From positions 124,001 to 188,000 of the forward strand of contig NW_020290021.1 of NCBI RefSeq assembly GCF_003144195.1: a stretch of 64,000 nt of DNA. Direction: 5' to 3'. Within the stretch, counting starts at the first letter, position 1, and the number at the start of each line of letters is the position of its first letter. The notes under the pieces were generated by a model, which saw only the letters and a program-made list of their open reading frames with translations, had not been told where the DNA came from and searched no databases. Shown in pieces: positions 58,582-64,000 of the stretch. Both the position numbers and the translations under genes were made by a program. The DNA comes from Ceraceosorus guamensis (taxonomy: Eukaryota; Basidiomycota; Exobasidiomycetes; Ceraceosorales; Ceraceosoraceae).

Positions 58582-61500
58582 TCAAGGACGAGCCCAAGCT
58601 CCGGTCCTCATGTGAGCGCGCATTCGATTCTGCTCGTTCGACGCATTCGCGACTTCCTCCTCCACCATTCGAGCCCACGCTTCGCTGTCGAGGTTAATGA
58701 GCATTCTGACGGCAGACCTAGCAGCCGTGGTTACCATCTCATTTGCGATTGCCGTAAGACCAGGGAAACCAAAGAGGGCTAGCACCGAGGGTCGATCCGC
58801 TTTGCCCATCCGTATATCTCTCGCTCTCTGCAAGAAGTTCTTCTCCCGCGGGAAGCGCACTAGCTCGCTGCATCAGTAGAGTCGGAGGAAAAGGCGGCGT
58901 CAGACCATGTGAATAAGAGGTGTGCGAAGATGATAGAACTTCCGTTTCAAACTCACAGATCGCCTTCAAAGCTGATTTGCCCCGACTCGTCAATGACGCG
59001 TGGTCGACCGGGTCTCACAGCTTGCATAGCCTGCTCCTTTGTCATCTTATGTTCAGTAATGAGCTTCTGAATCTCAATGCTGTGGGGGCACGAGCGCAAC
59101 GCAGCGAGTCAGCATCGGAAGCGCAAGAAGTCCTGGACGTTCAGAGGGCTCGATGACAACTCACGAGACCTCGGTGGCGAACGCCAAAGCCGCAGCTTCG
59201 CCCAAGCCTCCAATGGTATCAATGAGTCCTCGTCCATACGGACCCTTAGGCACGTCTGCAGCCCCTTCGGTTGCAGCCTTCTCCTCTTCATCAGCTTTAC
59301 GCTCAGCCTCGGCAACCTGATGAGCCTTCTCGGCCAGCTGGTCTTCCGCCTCCCCATCAATTGCGGTCTCTGAAGCAGCAGCAAGAGCGATCGAGCCTTC
59401 CTCTTCAGCCACCAATCTAGCGGCCTGGGCTACGATATCTTCGTCCTGCTTTTCTTGCTCCGTAGCAGATGCAGTTGCGGAGGTAGAAGCAGTGCCCGCC
59501 TGCTCTTCGGAAGCGTCACTTTCAATGGCAATGGTCGAAAATTCGCCTTGACGCGTGATGTCTTTGGGTCGATATCTGAAGGAAAGTTTCACGGGTTTCT
59601 TGGCCGCGTTCGGAGTCTCGGAGGCAGCCTCGTCGCCCATCAGCTCTTCCTCTGGCCTGCTCTTTAGGAGCGCCGTCAGACCAGTGTAGACTCTGCCTCC
59701 TGCAAGCTCTTCGATGACTTCCTTAGAGATACCTCGACCCTCACAAACCTTGCTTAAGAAGTCGTCGTACTATTGTGGAGATGGAAGGGTCAGTGACGAT
59801 GAGACGGGCTCGCCATCTCGGCAGGAAAATGGGCCGAGACTCACGGTCTCGTCAATATGCTCTGCGTTCCTCTTGCGGTACTCTTCGCTCATCTCATGCA
59901 TCAACGACTCGTTCTTGCTGCCCGTGAAGAAAGACTGCATGGAGATGCCCAGCTGATCAAAGATTTTGCGCGTAATCGTTGGTCTGAGGCCAGCCACGCC
60001 GATGGATCCGGTGATGGTGGACTCGCATGCCAAGATAGCGTCTGCCGAAGCGGAAGCATAGTACCCTCCAGAAGCGGAGACGTTTCCAAAGCTTGCGATG
60101 ACAGGCTTGCCGTACTCTTCCTGACATCTCCTCACGGCATCGTAGATCGAATCGCTGTCTACCACAGATCCTCCGCCGGTGTCCAGACGAAGAACGATGC
60201 TCTTGATTTCATCATCCTCGCACGCCTCGCGAAGGCCCTTGATGGCGTGCGCGGCAGTGAAGTCCCCGGGAGCGCTACTGATGCCCCCTAAGAGGTATAC
60301 GACGCCAACCTGATTCTTGTAAGAGTCCGGTAAACGCTTGGCGAGTGTGCGATCAATGATGTCGGAGTACAGTGGGAAGCTCTGGGAAAGAGGAGAAGTG
60401 CTGGTCAAGGAGGGGCTTCGCTCGGTCCGTGCCCATCTAAATGCTTACCTTCACTTTGGCTTCTTGTCCTCCGATTTGCTTGAACAGCTCTCGCTTGTAC
60501 ATCGTACCAGTGATGAGACCTTCTTTGATGGCCTCGTTGGCCGAGAAGGGTCCTTTCTTGACTAGTTGCGCGACCTTGTCAGCAGCTTCGTCCGGGTCCA
60601 TGTCAGGCCATCTATTGACGCCAATCGCAAAGCACATTCCTCGATTCAAGTCACCAAGCAATGAAGCCTGATTCTGTAGCTGAGGTTCGGTCAATGTGCC
60701 ATCTTCCGTGTATTGGGATACGACCGACTTGTATTCTCGCCGAGCTTCTGCGTGAGGCTTGATGCCTAGCTTTTCCAATGCTCGCCGGAAAAAGGTAATG
60801 CTGCCGCCAATACCTCTGAGAGGTACGGAGCCGGATGGCTGGATGTAGACCTCATCAAAAGCGGACGCCAACAGGAACGCGCCTTGAGAGCTGAACGTAT
60901 CCGTCCAGGCGATCGTGGCTGGCAATTGTCGCGTCACAGGTCCAGCTGCCGCTCCCTGGCCGTTTTCAACCTTCGTGGCTGCCTTTGTCTCCGCCGAAGC
61001 TTTGATACGATCCACCGCTTTGTGCAGCTGCTGGACCTTGGCCTCTGCTTGCTCGGGCTTGAGCTTGGGGTCGGCTTCGGACAACCAAGCGACGAGCTGC
61101 TCCTCATCGAGGGAGTCGGCATTCATCATCTCCGGTTTATGTCCCGGCCTAGTAATCTCGACCTGCAAAATTTTGCCTGCTGATCCCTTCTGCCTTTCCG
61201 TCAGCTCTTCGTTCTTTGCGATTTTGAAATCGTGTATGGCTTGGGTCAATTCTTCGATTTGCGCAAACCCCAGCCCTGGACCTCTTGAGCTTCCTGGAAT
61301 GTGCAGGCCTGAGAAGTCGGCAATGAGCCCTCGGATGCGAGAGTCGCCTTTGGCCCACTTGAGAGCCCGCACGGCTTCGTACAGCTCCATGACGCGAGGA
61401 GCATCCTCGCCTGCTGATGCGCCGCCGAGCAGCGCCGTCAGACTCGTGGGGCCTCGAGCCTCGACGATGGCGCCATCGTAGATCTTCCATACCAGCCAGG

Positions 61501-62042
61501 ACTGAGACCATCAAAAGGCGGACAAGTCTCAGTGCAGCTCATGGAGCAGATACCCTGCTAGCACGATGAATGTGGTGCCGTTGTACTCACATCATCAGCT
61601 ACGTGATCCCGTTTGCTAAGCCGCGCAACGTTGGGTGGGCCATGACAAGCTCAGCCTACGCCTCGAGTGGAACCTGTGAGGCGCATGTATGCACTCACAT
61701 CTGAGCTATCTTGCCGCTGATGTAGCTCGTCCCCAAAAATGTCACAGCAATTCCAATACCCAAGTACCTCCTGTTATTCCAGACCTTCACAGCGACCTGA
61801 CCTCCAGCGCTCTGTCTCGCCCTCTGAGCAGCAGCCGCAGCGTTTGGGAACCTTCTTGCAAAAAGTCCTGGTTGGGTCTTGGGCTGAGCGTGAGGTTGCT
61901 GCGATCCGCCGCCTGGTCCATTGCTGCCCGTTTGAGCGGATGACGTAGCACCGGCTTGGGTTGCGCCGTTGGAATTTGGTGGAGCTGCGACTTTGCCAGC
62001 CGCTCCATCCGAGCCATTCGTGGGAGTTTGAGCCTGTGACAT
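58582..62042 (-). CDS. SppA-type S49 signal peptide peptidase (protease IV)
   Basis: Bacterial-type SppA with both catalytic halves. Six exons encode about 985 residues. Exon 1 (start 62042) is Gly/Gln-rich and has a membrane segment RYLGIGIAVTFLGTSYISG. Exon 2 holds the N-terminal half, with the catalytic-lysine block EARREYKSVVSQY (compare E. coli Lys209 in GTYKSAVEPF). Exon 3 holds the C-terminal half: VVYLLGGISSAPGDF, LRLDTGGGSVVDSD, and the nucleophile block SFGNVSASGGYYAS (E. coli Ser409) followed by ITGSIGVAGLRPT. After YDDFLSKVCEGRGISKE and GRVYTG an acidic insertion of about 140 residues (roughly 59240-59670) precedes GLIDTIGGLGEAAAL. Two C-terminal exons (DESGQISFEGDL; ELVRFPREKNFLQ) end at 58582. 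Cellular location is unclear; the basic N-terminus before the membrane segment could target mitochondria. Catalytic Ser and Lys are both present. Confidence 0.9.
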
Positions 62043-62752
62043 GACCGTCGCGGCTGTTGGTGGGGCTCAGTCTCAAGTCGTGGCATTCACTCGCAGTAGC
62101 AAGCGATGCGATGATGAGAAGAGCGGAGACGCGAGCTCAAGCGGATGCGTACCCATGCAAAAGCTAAGCAAGAAGCACCTCTTTGGCTGGATCTTCCTGA
62201 AGGATTACGCAGCGTGCCGCGCACGTGATCACGAATTGCAAGGGTCCCAGCACCGCGGCAGCAGCGGTCAAACCACGCAAAGTCGCGCCGATGCTGCGAA
62301 CCTCGCACGACAGAGCGCTGCAACGAGGCACGGCACGCATGCATGCAAGAGGACGTCAAAATGAATCAAGAATCCAACTTTCAAATTGGGCCAAAAGGCG
62401 TTATTTATGGGTTGAGCCTCGCGCTCGCTCGGTTCGACTTCGACTCGTGACTGCTGCTCGCCGCTCATGATGTGCTTCTCAGTCACCATCGTCACCATCG
62501 TCGCCGTCAGCAAGACCCGCCGCAAGCTTATCATGGGACCCAAGGCACTTCACTGAGCATCTCTCTCAATCGCTTTCCAACACGTCACCCGAGCACATCA
62601 TTCGCATTTTACGATTCCCACATACACGCATCTCGAGTTGACCGCGTCCTCGCTCTCGCGCCTCGTATGAAGCCTCGCTGGTCGAGCACGTAATCTTCCA
62701 GTCAGCACTTCCCCTACGCTCATTTCGTACTTCGCCTGACTTGGAGAGAAGT
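62043..62752. promoter_or_regulatory. Divergent upstream region of SppA and ALG1
   Basis: About 710 bases between the two start codons. GCACGTGATCACGAATTGC occurs at 62221-62239, AATGAATCAAGAATCC at about 62361 and CGACTCGTGACTGC at about 62442. A CT-rich leader (62470-62600) precedes ALG1. No gene supported. Confidence 0.45.
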
Positions 62753-64000
62753 ATGTTGGTCCCTCTGCTCTTCCTCTTTCTGCTCATCTCGGTACCCTTG
62801 CTGGGTCTGCTGTTCTTGTTTTTATGGGTCGCCTTGTATAGAGCGCCTTCGACGACGCGCAAATCCAGCTTGGGCAGGAGTGCGGCAGTGGTGGTATTGG
62901 GAGACATTGGTCGCAGTCCGCGGATGTGCAATCATGTGGATAGTCTGGCAAACGAGGGCTGGAGAGTCGCCGTTGTCGGTTATGCTGGTGAGTGCCGATG
63001 CATCCTGTCCGGCTCAGAACCAGCACCGCGCGCTCAAGTGTTCACCCCTCACTGGAACCTGAACAGGCGTCGCTGTCCCTTCAAACCTGAGGAGATCATC
63101 CATCAAGCATCACCATCTGGCAACTCCACCTGCTTACATCGCGAGGCTACCGAGGCTACTGTTTGCGTTTGTTGCGCCTTTCAAGGTGCTATGGCAGAGC
63201 GCTGTCCTTTTCCTCGAGCTTACAACCCAAGTGCAGCCACCTCCTGAGCTCTTGCTTGTCCAGGTGAGCCTTTTTTGAGAAAGTTGCGCGTCTCCTCTTT
63301 GTCCTGATCTTCACTCACCTCATCTCATCGATGAATGTGATATACTAACTTCGGTAATCTACTGCTCTCATCTGCAGACACCACCGGCATTGCCAACGCT
63401 ATTCGTCGTCAGAGTCGCCTCGCTGCTACTGCAGTCAAGGGTGATCATCGATTGGCACAATCTCGGCTACACCATTCTCGCCTTGCGCATGGGCGCCAAG
63501 TCTCCCCTCGTCGCCCTTGCGCGTCACCTGGAGAGGCTTACGGGGAGGAATGCGTACGCACACCTCTTTGTCACCCACGCCATGCGCACACGGCTCGCGC
63601 AAGAGTGGGCATTGAGGGGAAAGAAGCTGACCTTATATGACCGACCGCCGGCTCATTTTCGAAAGAGGAACCCGGAAGAGACGCATCGGCTTTGGACCAC
63701 GCTCGCGCCTACGATCAGCCCGTCCTGCAACGACTTCTGGCCTGCTCATAGCTTGCCACGGACAACGCCTTTCACTTCCGAGAGCGGACCCTCAGCTGTG
63801 GAGATCGCGAGGCAGGAGACAGCTGCCGCCGCGCTTGTGACTCAGCGCTCGCCTGAGGCGGCTTCTTCCCCAGAGTCGCTGCTCAGGGACGACAGGCCCG
63901 CTCTCGTCGTGAGCTCCACCTCCTGGACAGCCGATGAGGACTTTTCCATCTTGCTCAAGGCCGCTGGCATCTATGAGCGTCGGGCGCGACAACTGGTTGC
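62753..64000 (+). CDS. ALG1: ALG1 chitobiosyldiphosphodolichol beta-mannosyltransferase, 5' part
   Basis: GT33 enzyme that adds the first mannose to the dolichol-linked chitobiose core on the cytosolic face of the ER. Cut by the window end. Start ATG at 62753; the hydrophobic anchor LFLFLLISVPLLGLLFLFLW is followed by AVVVLGDIGRSPRMCNHVDS, the family N-terminal motif, and WRVAVVGYAG. Intron 1 (GTGAGT at 62987, acceptor GAACAG at 63065) and intron 2 (GTGAGC near 63264, acceptor TCTGCAG near 63378) restore PPPELLLVQTPPALPTLFVV, DWHNLGYTILALRMG and LYDRPPAHFRKRNPEETHRL. The exon stays open to the window end (VVSSTSWTADEDFSILLKA), which matches the Alg1 ...SSTSWTPDEDF block. About 330 residues of an expected 450-550 are present. 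Identification is strong. Confidence 0.93.

Noticed and set aside
1-64000. A biosynthetic or defence gene cluster
   Set aside because: The neighbouring genes belong to unrelated housekeeping pathways; no polyketide, peptide synthetase, terpene, effector or defence families are present.

Overview
This window is nuclear DNA from a fungus, most likely a basidiomycete and probably one of the smut-related Ustilaginomycotina. The evidence is a set of spliced genes with short introns (mostly about 50-170 nt), donors that are usually GTGAGT or GTAAGT, GC-rich coding sequence, fungal gene families (UPF0662/DUF2408, a Shr3-type chaperone, a Pom1-like DYRK kinase, a Cwf19-like splicing factor) and intergenic DNA full of short TCGTGA/TCACGA-type words, which I associate from memory with smut genomes. 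The organism call is inference. No rRNA or CRISPR is seen, no tRNA or transposon is convincing, and no virus-like element is recognised.

Layout, left to right, 19 genes: flavin monooxygenase (-), syntaxin-type SNARE (-), Shr3-like ER chaperone (-), a mitochondrial-looking hypothetical (+), GH15 glucoamylase (-), an unknown disordered protein (+), a Bin3/MePCE RNA cap methyltransferase (-), PP5 phosphatase (+), UPF0662/DUF2408 protein (-), a giant class II DYRK (Pom1-like) kinase (+), serine incorporator (+), a 1280-residue Ser-rich unknown (+), mitochondrial ribosomal protein uS8m (-), cytosolic ribosomal protein eS4 (-), CWF19-like splicing factor (+), a ~1650-residue acidic unknown (-), GET4 (+), an SppA-type S49 protease (-) and the 5' part of ALG1 (+), cut by the window end.

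The genes are mostly housekeeping functions with no shared pathway: ER and membrane traffic (SNARE, Shr3, GET4, ALG1, Serinc), RNA and translation (Bin3, Cwf19, eS4, uS8m), signalling (PP5, DYRK) and carbohydrate breakdown (GH15). Nothing looks like a secondary-metabolite cluster, mating locus or defence island. Several neighbours are divergent and share upstream regions (Bin3/PP5, UPF0662/DYRK, eS4/Cwf19, acidic unknown/GET4, SppA/ALG1). Large intergenic gaps (2.8 kb at 23.2-26.0 kb and 3.0 kb at 36.1-39.1 kb) hold no gene I can support.

The points most worth a second look are a bacterial-type, apparently catalytically complete SppA protease with a large acidic insertion, two in-frame intron-like segments whose lengths are multiples of three (in GET4 and in the DYRK kinase), a Bin3-family enzyme that may act on U6 or telomerase RNA, the dispersed intergenic TCGTGA-type microrepeat, and three large proteins of unknown function. 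Exon boundaries were worked out by eye from splice signals and reading frames; CDS spans below run from start codon to stop codon and include introns.
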